Source: Terfezia claveryi
Lineage: Eukaryota; Ascomycota; Pezizomycetes; Pezizales; Pezizaceae
Assembly: GCA_015179025.1 (NCBI GenBank)
Contig: WHUX01000148.1
Span: 62,001 to 126,000, forward strand
DNA length: 64,000 nucleotides
Direction of reading: 5' to 3'
Shown in pieces: positions 1-10,757 of this stretch (within the stretch, counting starts at the first letter, position 1; every line of letters begins with the position of its first letter). The position numbers and the translations under genes are program-made. The notes beneath the pieces were generated by a model. It was not told the DNA's origin, made no database searches, and saw only the letters and a program-made list of their open reading frames with translations.

Positions 1-956
1 ATATATAAGGCTGACAGGGCTTTTGGAACTAGCTGCTAAGTACCTCTAAATATAGCTTTTGCTTTTTGTTAGAGGTAGCATTTGAGCTGCTACCGTACCT
101 CCATCAACGTATCAAAACGGATTAGAAAGTGCGGGGAATCCTAGTTAGTACCGTAGACTGGAATCAAAGACCCCGGCCAAACTAAGAGTGCCACTGCCGA
201 GACAGTCGCGCACTCAACCTGTATAGCTGACCTTGCCCTTCCCTTTCTGAGATTCCTGTGATCGGGCTTTGACTTGGATTTTGTCAGAAAGTTAGATAAT
301 GCAGTCAATTTTTCTTCCGAAGATTTCATTTGGCTGGAGCTTTGATCGCTAGTATATGCGGCAGTGCTTTAAATATCTATAACTAGAAGTTACCGGTAGC
401 GGGCGTTCTTGCGCCGTATGCAGACTGATCGGCGTTTCCGGAAAATATTACCGACGCTGGTCAAGCTTTGGTAAAATTTCAAGACTGAAAATTATTAGCT
501 AATAGAATTGTAACCTTTTCTTGTGGGATCTCTAGATACTTCCACCGGCGGGCATACAGCATGTTGTGGGATACAATATACAATTCGGGAAATCTATCCC
601 CAGATTGTAAAAAGAAATTCTTAGAGTCAGAAAAGGCGCATGGAATTATCTTCTAGACTCAGTGACATAAACAAGCTTGTCATGTCTTGAATACTGGTTA
701 ATATCGGTATAATACTGAGTATTTTGTCATTAGGTATGTTCAAGCTGCTCTCAATGTTCATCAATCATCCTAGGTGCAGAACTTATCATAGAATGTTAAG
801 CTTAAATCCTCAGCCTATCGGTAAACTTGGGAGATCAGCTATAGAATCACGATGTGAATGACATACATACTACGAGATCTCTTGACATAATTACCCTACC
901 CTCCCAACCCTGTCAGCTTAATGCTTAAACGCACCTGACTATTAAACTTATCAAGA
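1..956. other. Non-coding stretch, no gene recognised
   Basis: Both strands were read. The only open frame is a 62-codon minus-strand one (141-329) with no recognisable motif, and I do not regard it as a gene. No tRNA-like boxes or transposon ends were seen. Confidence 0.5.
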
Positions 957-1171
957 CAAGCCTTGACTCATCATGATATGAACCTAATTGCAAAACACAT
1001 TCTGGTTGCAGGTAGATACAGGCTACGGAGAGTGCCCAAAAATAGCTGTCAGTGCGGTGGGCCTAGATCTCAGCCCTCAGGCTCGGCCCACTAGCTCAGA
1101 ATAGTGGTCGGTGACGACTTGTTCGAGCTCTTTGTTGCTACCATAGGTGCTGCTTGTAGGAGCTCGACATC

Positions 1172-1177
1172 TATAAA
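1172..1177 (+). promoter_or_regulatory. TATA box of the first secreted-protein gene
   Basis: TATAAA lies about 150 bp before the ATG at 1324. The second copy has TATATAA at the matching place (3148-3154). Both are followed by a similar CT-rich leader, which supports real promoters kept through the duplication. Confidence 0.5.
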
Positions 1178-1323
1178 ATCCTCCATTTCTCACGTAGTAG
1201 GTCCTTCTCATCCTCACCCACGTCAACAAGCTTCAGCCCAATCCTCGATCTCTCAGGCTTCCAGCAACCAGCTCTGCACTCGTTCAACCTTTCAGTTTAT
1301 AGCTAAAGAACCTGAGATTCGAA

Positions 1324-1788
1324 ATGGCCCGCTTCACTTCCTTCGTTGTTGCCCTCCTCGTTGCCTCTATTACCTCCACCTCTGCACGCCCACCAAATCC
1401 ACCTTGTACCAACTGTATCTCAAGCCCCAACAACTGTGATATCACCGCGCCATGCTCCTCTTTTGGAGGCTCTCTCTTTTGCGGTTGGTAAGTTGCATTG
1501 ATTCTGACTTGTTCTCCACTTCCCTAAATAATACCGTATTGTACCTCTTGCTGTCCTAATACTGATGTGTCGATATGCAGCCGTCCCGGCTACAAGGCGA
1601 CGACCTACGCAATCTCGGACACTGACATTACCAAGCAATGGAGGATCACCACACTCCCTGGCCATGAACACAGGGTTTGGACTGCTCCTGGGGTGGTTTG
1701 CAACACCTTGTGCCAGTTCCCCTTCGGGTCTGACCCTTGTGGAGAGGTCGCCGTTGCGAACCAGTGTTTTGTGCCCCCGCCATACTAA
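1324..1788 (+). CDS. Small secreted cysteine-rich protein, copy 1
   Basis: Two exons, 1324-1487 and 1581-1788, joined by a 93-nt phase-2 intron (donor GTAAGT, acceptor ATGCAG), give 123 residues. Residues 1 to about 21 (MARFTSFVVALLVASITSTS and onward) form a signal peptide. The mature protein has ten cysteines: CTNC, NNC, APC, and FCGC spanning the splice junction, then VCNTLC, DPC and NQC in exon 2. A conserved stretch PGHEHRVWTAPGVVC follows GYKA. This resembles fungal small secreted EGF-like or effector-type proteins; I know no biochemical function. The FCGC motif completed by splicing, and the exact agreement with copy 2, support the gene model. It is the first member of the tandem pair and likely exported. 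Confidence 0.8.
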
Positions 1789-2348
1789 TTCAGTCTACTA
1801 CGAAGCACCCGAAGGCAAGTACCCCCTCTATTCCTCCCTGAGACGTCGGTAGTCATATGAAACCATATTAACGAGACTTGGTATATAGCTGCATCGACGG
1901 CCAAAGTTCAGATACACAATGGAAATGGAAGCAATGATGAGACGTTAGTAGGTTGCCATCGGAAATAGAAGGGGGAAGGAAGCAGGTTATGGCTTGGATC
2001 ACTAAGAAGGCGAAGGGCTCGGATTGAGGGTTATAATTGGTTTAGGATGCTGGGAGAATAGTGACTGTTCGTGGCTTGGTATTGTGATTCGGATATGATG
2101 GATTTGGTATTCCGGTTTTCTGATCTATTTTATTTTTCAGCCTTGTCCTGATTCTCTTGTGCTTTGGCCTGGTTTCGACTTATATGCGCGCTATTAGCTC
2201 AGATCAGTTGCTAGCACATCTCATAGAATTATGTCTCGGGTGCGTGATTAATTAATACATGTTCTTTCTCATGCTTTCCACATCTTCGACAAAAATCCAG
2301 AAACAAGGAGTCATGTGAATATATAGGAATCAAATTTACCACCCTTAC

Positions 2349-2380
2349 GCGACTTTAGCTCAGTTGGGACAGTGTCAGAG
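2349..2380 (+). pseudogene. Truncated tRNA-Phe (5' part only)
   Basis: The acceptor 5' strand GCGACTT, the D arm and an A box nearly match the complete tRNA-Phe at 4353. Similarity ends at the anticodon stem and no B box follows. It sits where unit 1 of the duplication should hold a tRNA-Phe, so it is the decayed partner of the gene at 4353. Confidence 0.75.
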
Positions 2381-2487
2381 GGTATGGCTACGCTTCCCTC
2401 CCGAGTGCTTTATATTTGCTTTTGCTCGAGTTTATGTTACAGTATGTATATAGGCGTCGGACCTGGCAGATTGCCTTGTCTTGTCCT

Positions 2488-2567
2488 GAATCCATCCAGG
2501 TTCCATCATGGTCCCCTTACTGGGACCGCTTATGAGTAATGAGTGTTTTGAAAAAAAAAAAAAAAAA
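2488..2567 (+). mobile_element. Retroposed tail with poly(A), plus orientation
   Basis: This is a member of a short dispersed family: a GAATCCA block, a CCC-rich stem, then CGCTTATGAGTAATGAGTG and an A17 tract (2551-2567). The same order recurs at several other places in the window in both orientations, as expected for heavily 5'-truncated LINE or SINE copies. Confidence 0.6.
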
Positions 2568-3147
2568 GGTTCCGCGACCATAAAAAAAGTCTGTTTTGAC
2601 ACACAGATAATGGGTATGAGTTATATTATCAAAAAAAAAACACGAAGCTTGTAATTTAATATTCAGAGCCTGATTTCCGGATTTGCATATGTTCCAAATT
2701 AATGTACTTGCACTACATCTCGACTCTTCTAGCTAATGCACTTGGCTCTAGACTTCAAAGGCAACCTTATTGACCTGGCCTAATTTTTTTCAATCGTAAG
2801 CAGTGGTCAAGAACATGAGATCCCCATCCTTTGGCAACTCAAGGAGCCAGTAAAAGTAAGCCTTGACTCATGCTGCATAAACATGGGCCAAATTGTAAGA
2901 TCGGTCTTTCTTCCTAAATCGCGGGGAAGTAATACTTCTGTGACTGACGGCTCAGTGATGGGTAGCTATATAAAGGCAACGGAAAATATTTAAAAATAGC
3001 TGCCAGTGCGGTGGTCTAGATCTCAGCCCTCAGGTTCAGCCCCAAGCTCTACAGACTACCTACAGGTTGCTCGGTCGGGCTGGAGTACGATCAAGTGATT
3101 GTAAGCATGATCAGAGTAATGGTGCTGGTTATTGGAGCCTTGACATC

Positions 3148-3154
3148 TATATAA
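3148..3154 (+). promoter_or_regulatory. TATA box of the second secreted-protein gene
   Basis: TATATAA lies about 150 bp before the ATG at 3304, in the same place as the TATA element of copy 1. Confidence 0.5.
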
Positions 3155-3303
3155 TCCTCCTATTTTCCCCGCTGTAAGTCCTTCTTCTGCTCCTCACCCA
3201 CGCCAACAAGCTTCGACTCAATTCTCGATCTCTCAGACTTCCAGCTATCCACTCTGCACTCACTCACCCCTCGAGTTCATCGCTAAAGCACTTGAGATTC
3301 GAA

Positions 3304-3734
3304 ATGGCCCGCATCACTTCCTTCGTTGTTGCCCTCCTCGTTGCCTCTATTACCTCCACCTCTGCCCTCCCACCTCTGCCACCTTGCACCAACTGTATCT
3401 CAAGTCCCAACAACTGTGATATCACCGCACCTTGCTCCTCTTTTGGTCGATCTCTCTTTTGTGGTTGGTAAGTTGCGCTGATTGATCTCAACTTCCCTAA
3501 TTAGTACTGTGCACTTTTGCTGATGTGTCGACATGCAGCCGTCCCGGGTACAAGGCAACTGGCGTCGGGGACACTAACACCATCAAGCAATGGAGGATCA
3601 CTACACTCCCTGGCCATGAACACAGGGTCTGGACTGCTCCTGGGGTGGTTTGCAACACTTTGTGCCAGTTTCCCTTCGGATCTAACCCTTGTGGAGAGGT
3701 CGCCGTTGCGAACCAGTGTTTCGTTCCAATCTAA
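3304..3734 (+). CDS. Small secreted cysteine-rich protein, copy 2
   Basis: Exons 3304-3467 and 3539-3734 with a 71-nt phase-2 intron give 119 residues. The signal peptide and all ten cysteines match copy 1. Differences are few: ALPPLPP for ARPPNPP, GRS for GGS, a two-residue shorter loop after GYKAT, and the C-terminus ends CFVPI instead of CFVPPPY. The intron is 22 nt shorter than in copy 1. Both copies are open, so both may be expressed. Function is unknown; secretion is inferred from the signal peptide and the even number of cysteines. A minus-oriented retroposed tail (about 3920-3990) lies downstream and is absent from unit 1. Confidence 0.8.
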
Positions 3735-3919
3735 TCCGATTTCTCCTGCGAGAAATCCGAAGGCAAGTGCCCCTACTATTCCTCCACCGAACACATTCAT
3801 AATAAGCATTGAAACTTATGTTAATGGGACCTGTATGTAGCTGCATCGACGGCCAAATTTCATGAACGTACCAAGGGGCAGTGGAAATGGAGGTTACGCG
3901 ACGTTACTAGGTTCTAATT

Positions 3920-3990
3920 GGATTTTTATTTTTATTTTTTTTTTTTTTAATACTCATTACTTCTATTCGGTCACCATGGTGGATTCGGGA
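3920..3990 (-). mobile_element. Retroposed tail, minus orientation
   Basis: A T-rich run is followed by AATACTCATTACTTCTATTC and a GGTGGATTCGGG block, the reverse complement of the family tail. It is found only in unit 2 of the duplication, so it inserted after the duplication. Confidence 0.5.
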
Positions 3991-4352
3991 CTAGAAGGAG
4001 ACATTGGATCGCTAAGAAGATGAACGGTTGGAGTGAGGTTTGAATTGGTTATTAAGGATGTCTTGGGGATCTGTAATCGTATTAGGAGGGGGACCTGGAT
4101 AGGATGGTTTCTTGTATCTTCCAGGCCTTTTCGTGATTCTTTTGTGCTTCGCCCTGGTTTCGACCCTTGTATGCGCGCTATAGCTCAGAGTGTCTCGCGG
4201 AATCATGTCTGGTATATCTTATTAATTAATTAATACATGTTATTTCATGTTCCATCTGGTGTGTGTGCGCAATTAACGTCCTTTGTAAAAAAACCCAAAA
4301 CAATGAGTAATGTAAATTGGAGTTCAAATTTGCCGCCTAATGATATCGTCCT

Positions 4353-4444
4353 GCGACTTTAGCTCAGTTGGGAGAGCGTCAGACTGAAGTACGGTAGTTC
4401 AGTCAATTATCTGAAGGTCTTGTGTTCGATCCACAAAAGTCGCA
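4353..4444 (+). tRNA. tRNA-Phe (GAA) with a 19-nt intron
   Basis: The acceptor stem GCGACTT pairs with AAGTCGC and A is the discriminator base. The A box, a B box at GTTCGATCC and anticodon GAA are present. The intron at 4390-4408 sits between positions 37 and 38; removing it leaves exactly 73 nt. The intron contains TTCAGTC, complementary to the anticodon-loop side GACTGAA, the usual pairing in eukaryotic tRNA-Phe precursors. A short T run downstream may terminate transcription. Confidence 0.93.
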
Positions 4445-4607
4445 TCACTCTTTCTTTTGGTTAGGTAAGGAAATCTTTTTTCATTGCCTGGGCGTATTTT
4501 GATGCCATTAAAATAGAGCCGATTCCCAGGTAATCATGTCCCTACATATTTCTCTTTTTGGTAACTCGTTACTCGTATTCAAGTTGATCTGGAGGATAGG
4601 TGCGGTC

Positions 4608-4698
4608 TAAATCCACCAGGGTTTCCAAGGGGTTTCCGGGTGGTTCATCACCATAGGGACCGCATATGAGTACTAAATATGTAAAAGAAAAAAAAAAA
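4608..4698 (+). mobile_element. Retroposed tail with poly(A), plus orientation
   Basis: The same block order as at 2488 is present (AATCCACC, GGTTTCCGGGTGG, CGCATATGAGTACTAA), ending in an A-rich tract. It lies about 160 bp downstream of the tRNA-Phe. Confidence 0.6.
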
Positions 4699-4777
4699 TT
4701 AAAAGAGTGGGACCACATCTCCGGAACCGGTCCGATAGACTTTCCAACCTTAGCGCCGGTCCCTGCCAGATCTCCTC

Positions 4778-4833
4778 GGAATCCCCCCTAACGGGGCCGC
4801 ATAGGAGTAACAAGTACTTAAAAAAAAAAAAAA
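4778..4833 (+). mobile_element. Short retroposed tail with poly(A), plus orientation
   Basis: CCCCCCTAACGGGG, then CGCATAGGAGTAACAAGTA and A14. This is a strongly 5'-truncated member of the same family. Confidence 0.6.
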
Positions 4834-4948
4834 CTCTCCTTGTCCCTACATACTTGGTACTGCGTATCCGTTAATCATACTCTCATTAGAATTTTTTTTT
4901 TTTTGAAACACTTGTTACTCCTGTGCGGCCCCGTCAGGGGGGCCATGA

Positions 4949-5845
4949 TTTTTTTTTTTTTTTTTTTTTAAATACTTAGTACTCCTATGCAGCCCCGTTA
5001 GGGGGGCTATGAGGAGCCACACGGAAGCCCGGTGGATTCAAGGGGGAGGCAAGTTAATCTGCCAACCCCACGCAAACTAAATACACGAACTTGGAGGAGG
5101 CCCCATGCTGTCATTAACGGGCTAGCCGATGACCCGGAGGCCTGACTGGGTCTCGACCACAGATTGATGAACTTGAAAGGACTCGCAGGTAAGATGAACT
5201 TGAACAAGAGGGGATTCGTAAATATTCGAACTCATACCAAAGGGATTCGTAAATGATTCCAACCGTGCGGGGAGAAATAATCAGAAAGAAATGAGAACTA
5301 AAGTGGGACTCGAACGAAGGGAATTCGTAAGTGATAACCGTGACCTGAACTGCTCCTAACTAAGCTCTTTATATATAATTCCGAAGAAAGCCTCCGTGGC
5401 CTCATAGCTCTCTTCCCCTTCCTTTCTCCATACTGCTTTGTCGAGCTCTTCCCAGCTGCTCCTTGCCCCCAACAGGGCTCTCCGGTGTCGGTTGAAACGT
5501 GGACAAGAGAAGACGATGTGCTCTCCTGTCTCGGTGGGGTGTCCACATACGCACTCTGCTGAAGCTGCTTTGCCGATGTGATGTAGCCAGCTCTTCTGTG
5601 GGCCTCTGTTCGTGCGTGTCCATGTAAAGGCTGAGAGGGAATGTCGATTCCACTCCGTTCTTCTGGTCCCGTATCCGGCTCTTGTTCTTTCTTCCTTACG
5701 GATGGCTTTCGAGGATGCGCGAAGACCTCCTTCTGTGATGGTCTGCTTGTGGCCTGTTACTTCTCCTAGGTGGGACTGGAAACAGGCAATTCGGTCCGCT
5801 TTTTCATTCCCTGGGATGCCGAGGTGGCCTCTGACCCATGCTAGC
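4949..5845 (-). mobile_element. 5'-truncated Tad-like LINE fragment with 9-bp target-site duplication
   Basis: It is bounded by the direct repeat GGGCCATGA (4940-4948 and 5846-5854) and ends in poly(A) on the minus strand (T21 at 4949-4969). It carries the 3' UTR tail of the dispersed family (about 4970-5140) and the last part of ORF2. This shows that the short tails elsewhere are 3' ends of this LINE, or of a SINE sharing that end. Confidence 0.85.
5356..5845 (-). pseudogene. LINE ORF2 C-terminal fragment (RNase H end and zinc-binding segment)
   Basis: The frame begins mid-protein with LAWVRGHLGIPGNEKADRIA, the last conserved RNase H block, and continues to a C-x-C/H-x-C segment (ECVCGHPTETGEHIVFSC). 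It is open to the stop at 5356. Endonuclease and reverse transcriptase are missing because of 5' truncation, so it is not functional. The closest relative in the window is the ORF2 end at 11410-11770, but identity is modest and this is a different subfamily. Confidence 0.85.
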
Positions 5846-6018
5846 GGGCCATGAGGAGCCACCCGGAAGCCCAGGTGGATTCAAGGGCAAGGCAAGTTAA
5901 TCTGCCAGACCCACGCAAGGTAGATACAAAAATTCTAACACCAGAGCTAACACCAACCCTGAGACGAGGCCCAATGCTGTCATTAACGGACAATCCGATG
6001 ACCCCGGGGGGCTCTGGC

Positions 6019-7525
6019 TTAGAAGGCAACATTACCAGACCTAGCCCAAGCAGTGGTCAAGAAGCTGGCGTAACTCCAGGTGAGATCTCTCGCACCCTTT
6101 TGGAAGCCGTTATCTCGGCTGTACTGCTCACTCAAGGAGCCAGTGTCAGGAGTGTGGTATGCTGCTCGTCCCAATTGGTCATCCGCGAACTGTAACATAC
6201 CATTGACGATGGTGTTGAAGTTTGCACTTCCAGACGCGTAGGTGGCGTCAGAAGTGGCTGACGGGAGGAAACGCAGGAAAAAGTTCAAGGATTTGGTACC
6301 AACAGTAATATAACCAACATCCTCGTACCTCTTGACGACGTTATAGACGATCTCGGCAGTGGTGAATGTGCACAGGTACCATGGATTACCAACACTATTT
6401 CCAGTGCCATTGTAGATGTCTTCTGGATAACGGCCGATGGCTACACCTGGCGCACCGTTGCTGTTGATCGGATACAATGATTTGAAAACGTTGACGAGAG
6501 CATCGAGGGTTGCAAGAACCTCGTCGCTCTCGGGTGGGAACATACCCCAGCCCCTTTTGCCGTTTCCGTGCAGAGATCCGAGAAGAGTCCCACAGTCTAA
6601 ACTCTGGCGGTTAGATTGGTTGAGTGTGGCTTGGAGGAAGTTTTTGGAACTGGACCAGAATGATGGAAGGACGCCTCCAATGGCATCGGCCTGTTTGCGG
6701 TACCAGGTGGCAGCACTACCATCGCTTAGACGGTCAACAAGCTCTGCACCAGCGAGAAGAGCACGGCGCTGGACCATGAGGGTGAAGAAATGTTGAGCAT
6801 TGACCTCCTCCCATAGATCGAAATTGTCTACTTGCCAGTTGTGGCTCACATACTTGAGGTCTGCCTTGATGACGGTGTTATACGGAAGTACAGCTTGGTA
6901 AAGGTTGTTGTTCACATAGCGGGTATCACCACCGCGGTCAAGCAGGGTGTTTGCGTACTCGATGAGAACAATGGCACGAAGGGCAGGGCCATCATTTTGT
7001 GGTCGCCCCCAGCTACCTGTGAACGCAGCGCCGTTAACTTGGAACTTGGGTTCACCGAGACCACCGCTATTGTAGTCACCGCTAGGGTTTGGCGTATGTT
7101 GAAGCTTGTTGGACTCGGCAACATAATTCTTCAGGTGGACTTCTACAGAGCTGTCACCGCTAATAAGTTGGTTTAAAATGACTTTGAATACCAACGCAGA
7201 GTCACGGGTCCATTGGTAGTAGCTATAAGTTGACCCATCGTAAGCCCATGGCCATCAGGAAAGTAACATCCAGTTATCAGATTACTTACTAGTCAGGGTC
7301 GCTCGTTGAGGGTGAGGCGATAACGCATCCAGGATCCACATTTCTGGCATAATCTCCAGTGTTACCGACGTTCCTATATAGACCAGTCCAGGAGATTTGT
7401 GTCTGCTTGTTCATAAAGGCATTGACATCTATCGTGATCTGGCGCTTGTCAACGACACGAGCGCTGACGAAGGTGGGCTCCTGGACGGCAAGCGTCACAA
7501 AGAGGAGCGCTGATAAGAACCTCAT
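6019..7525 (-). CDS. GH15 glucoamylase, catalytic domain only, C-terminus cut short
   Basis: Glucoamylase (glucan 1,4-alpha-glucosidase, EC 3.2.1.3) is secreted and releases glucose from the non-reducing ends of starch. Exons are 7525-7290 and 7222-6019 with a 67-nt phase-2 intron (7289-7223), giving 479 residues. A signal peptide (residues 1-22) is followed by VVDKR, a likely Kex2 site. Family marks in order: ASPSTSDPDYYYQWTRDSA, GRPQNDGPALRA, LWEEVN with the general acid at about Glu217, GTGNSVGNPWYL, and SLSEQ with the general base at about Glu444, then ARDLTWSYA. No starch-binding domain is present. Family members continue past this point (in Aspergillus a PASWG-like segment), but here the frame stops at ARSGNVAF, exactly where a LINE tail begins. 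Truncation by the insertion is my inference. Confidence 0.92.
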
Positions 7526-9709
7526 TGTGCTCAGTGGGGAAAAGCCGGAGGTGAAACCTCAGGGCCGTGTAGAAAAATGAACTGACCTTAAATCTGATAA
7601 AGAAGGGCTTAAAAGGGGGTGGGCTCAGGACATCAATAAATATTCCTCCGAACCTGAACTCCCTTTGCGATGGATATGACGAAAGCAGAAATAACCATGT
7701 AATATCCCAATTAACTGTGAACAATCTGTACACCGTGAATATCAAGTCCATTCGAGCTATTAAAGCGCAGACTAATACATATAAAGTCGTAAGGTATCTA
7801 TATTTTATTATTCAACGTAAAACACTTCCAAAAGTAATATACTCCAAACATCGAAATCTGGTGTTGGGCTCTTGTCTGTACCCTGTTAGTCCGAAGCTCC
7901 ATCATATTGAAAAGCAGCACCTAGCGTTTTCTGTTTGAGGCATGTATCCTTCAGACTCCAGAAAATCACAAAGTTGTAATATGAGTTTGCAGACACTACA
8001 CAAATTTGTATGGCAATGATACCTTAGAACCACGAGAATTCTTTGTTATACTCCATCAGTTCACACTTGTGTAAGAAAAAGCAAAGTGCTTAGAGCTAAA
8101 GAATACCTTAAAAAATAGGGAATAGAAGAATAATCAGTGTGTTGCCAATTTCCAGCATTCATGCAACATCGGTAAGTTTTAGGATAAAAAAGTTTCGAAA
8201 TTACCGACTAGGACTGGTTGTACGTCTGGTTTTTGCCTGCCAGTCGTCTAGGGAAGTCTCGCACCGCCTATTACTGTGTTAATTAAACTTATGTATATTT
8301 ATATGACTGATAATTGTGATACTATAGAAATTTTGTTAGAGGAGGAAAAAACTGCCTCCGATGAGACTGAATTGGAATACTCCATGGATTCTATCTACAT
8401 ATGTGGTACTCTGTACTCTCCGTACGCACATAATTATATATGTTCCAATATGGCACCTCGGGTAGATACCGGGTGATTTGCAATGTGAAGGCGCCACAAT
8501 ATCGAGAAGATACTAAATATGCAATACTGGTACACACTTCCCACCGAGATCTGTATCCCTACCACTACCTCAATTAAGCTTTCCATTTCGATTAGCCCAT
8601 CCGTATCCCTCTTCGTATTAAATCGGCCGCGGCCGACGTCCCTGATTCTGTAGGGGAATAACGAGCAGTCCTCCGTGGCCAGGATCCTACTGCCAGAAAA
8701 CTTTATGACCTCTTTCTCGGGAATTTCCTATGTAGGAAACTGATATCCTGTCCATTTCACCGAGTTGATCTGTTTTTCTTGCCCCACCCATGAGCTTCAC
8801 AATTCATCCCGATAAGCATCATTAGGGGATGCATCTACAGCGCCAGAAATCACGCAGTTTGCGCTTTCAGCTGTGTGGGGTACACATACGTAAACTCGGC
8901 CGTACTTGAGTTGTTGGGAAGTTGGTCACGAGTGTGATTTTTTTTTTTTTCCTGGCGTACTAGAACCACAAGACCAACATTCAATTACAGTTATCACAAT
9001 TTGGGGAAATAGATAGAAGCATCGAATAATGTTGTAAAATATAGGATGTGCAGTTCGTTCTAGCCCGAGGACAGCTGTCGTAAATCGGTTGGATAGAGTT
9101 AACAGCAGGCCTGCAGGGTATTACCATCAAGTAAAAGTAATAAAATCACCATAAGTATTACAGCGGCGACCGCAACATGCGGATCCAATACGCGGGTATT
9201 ACGCCCTACTTATACATGTTCACCACTAGTACACATAGCCTCTTCCCAAATCAAATATATCAGGTGCATTGGGTTTCCCCAGTGAATATATTGTAGGCAA
9301 CTATGTCGACTCCTATATTCATAGTTATATCGGATTGATTCTATAGGAAATACACTCTCGCCGGTCGCCTAAGAAAGAAAGTGACGGAGGATTGCCCAAG
9401 GATTCCCGGAAAGGGAAGTGACGGGGCGAAAGGGCACATATAAGCGTCTGGATCGCACCAACTGTTGGATAGATTTATTATTAGAGCACTAGGACCATAG
9501 CAACAAGTCTATAGAGATAACTCAGATAGCTCCGCAGAGTGCAATTAAGCACGAATTCTATTTCCTCAACTAAAATACCTCGTCTCATAACCTCGTACTC
9601 TTACGAATTCCACAGTGATGTGACAAGATAACCCCACCTACACCCGGAGTGGTTTTCATTCAAGTGCCAAACAACATCTATGATGGTCATTTCCACGTCG
9701 GTGTTCTAG

Positions 9710-9757
9710 CCATTCCGGAATGGACTGGATTCCGCAACGGACCAGAACATATATGTA
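9710..9757. repeat. Palindromic dispersed repeat (CCAGAACATAT family), copy 1
   Basis: CATTCCGGAATGG is palindromic and is followed by GGACTGGATTCCGCAACGG and ACCAGAACATATAT. The same words recur near 16670-16800 and 22690-22800. Confidence 0.5.
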
Positions 9758-10625
9758 TTTTGATATTTTGATCCATCTATAGCTATATATTTCCCGGGAC
9801 CTCAGATATGGAACTAGCAAGACATGATCATAATCATGACTGCTTGAGTACTTAGTTGGTCCAGTATTGTAATAAGTGATTCGTGTGCAGGCTTAGGTAC
9901 CTCACCAAGCTTTTTGGTGGTGCAGCTCTTGTTGAATATCAATGCACTAACTGATGTTGTTTAAACACTATGAAGTGCCAGAAAGTCTGGTCGATGTGGT
10001 ATGTATTAGGTACTTATGGTGTTGTGGAGGGAGGGGAAATGTTCAACATCCTAAAATGTGAAGGGCTCATTACACGGCTCTGAAAAACGGCTTGGATTAT
10101 CTTGGAAATACCTACTTTGCGCTGTAAACTTTACAGTTTGACGTGCAGGATTGTATGGTGTGATAAATGGCCAAAAAAAACAGGAATAAAAGTACGCTAG
10201 CAGGTTTGGGCACTTGTGATTTATTGGCTCGCTTGCGACTACAACCATAACCACTGGCTCGGAAGGAAAGGAATTAAACTGGGACTTTAACAGTTGATTT
10301 AATATATCAAAAGCTATTATAAAGTGGAATATGTAAGAGAAGTACTCCATGCTGATATTGGTATGGAGGTGCAGCATCACAACTAAGATTGTATACTTAC
10401 TACATATGAACACCCCATGATTTCTGAGAAAAGGTATCTCCTAGTCATAAATTTGAAAAGCGGAAAATATGACAGGTAATTAGGATCAGAGCAATTTATT
10501 TAATTTTTCTAAGCCTCGCTGTGATTTTGCACAATAACTGCATCCCAACAACTTTAATATGCATTGTGGGGCCTCCAAAATTATATAATGTTCCATCCAG
10601 TGAGGCTAGGCAGGTCATACGGATT

Positions 10626-10757
10626 GTCTCGCGGAATCATGTCTGGTATATATTATTAATTAATTAATACATTTTATTTCATGTTTCATCTGTGTGTGTG
10701 CGCAATTAACGTCCTTTGTAAAAAAAACCCAAAACAATAAGTAATGTGAATTGGAGT
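10626..10757 (+). repeat. Displaced copy of the secreted-gene 3' flank
   Basis: This matches 4192-4320 almost base for base (GTCTCGCGGAATCATGTCTG, the TTAATTAATTAATACAT run, GCGCAATTAACGTCCTTTG). The exons and tRNA are not included. Confidence 0.8.

Larger units (their letters stand above)
957..4700. repeat. Tandem duplication of a ~1.9-2.0 kb unit (secreted protein gene + tRNA-Phe)
   Basis: Unit 1 (about 957-2857) and unit 2 (about 2858-4700) share a start motif (AAGCCTTGACTCAT), the promoter block around 1040-1085 and 3000-3050, the coding exons, the 3' flank with TTAATTAATACATG, and a tRNA-Phe start. Offsets are 1976-2004 bp from TATA to tRNA, so small indels separate the copies. Exon identity is high while introns and flanks have drifted, and only unit 2 keeps a complete tRNA. 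Unit ends are approximate. Confidence 0.8.
4892..6015 (-). mobile_element. 5'-truncated LINE tail (outer element), split by a nested insertion
   Basis: In minus orientation the element ends in poly(A) (T13 at 4892-4904). Its body covers 4905-4948 and resumes at 5855 to about 6015; the inner LINE fragment sits between. The two halves join at GGGCCATGA, the duplicated target site. The 5' end at about 6015 abuts the stop codon of the glucoamylase gene. The body from 5855 to 6003 is clearly similar to 4991-5140 of the inner element, so both come from one family. Confidence 0.75.

Noticed and set aside
1104..1439. 111-codon plus-strand frame over the first secreted-protein gene
   Set aside because: It overlaps the promoter and exon 1 in another frame; the spliced 123-residue model with signal peptide is conserved in copy 2 and this frame is not.
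6437..7176. Plus-strand frames (114-119 codons) opposite the glucoamylase
   Set aside because: Antisense of a strongly conserved GH15 domain; no features of their own.
6019..7194. Initial thought that this was a GH76 mannanase
   Set aside because: The blocks DPDYYYQWTRD, GRPQNDGPALRA, LWEEVN and ARDLTWSYA are those of GH15 glucoamylase.
8276..8476. 66-codon acidic frame
   Set aside because: No motif, no intron, AT-rich background; likely chance.
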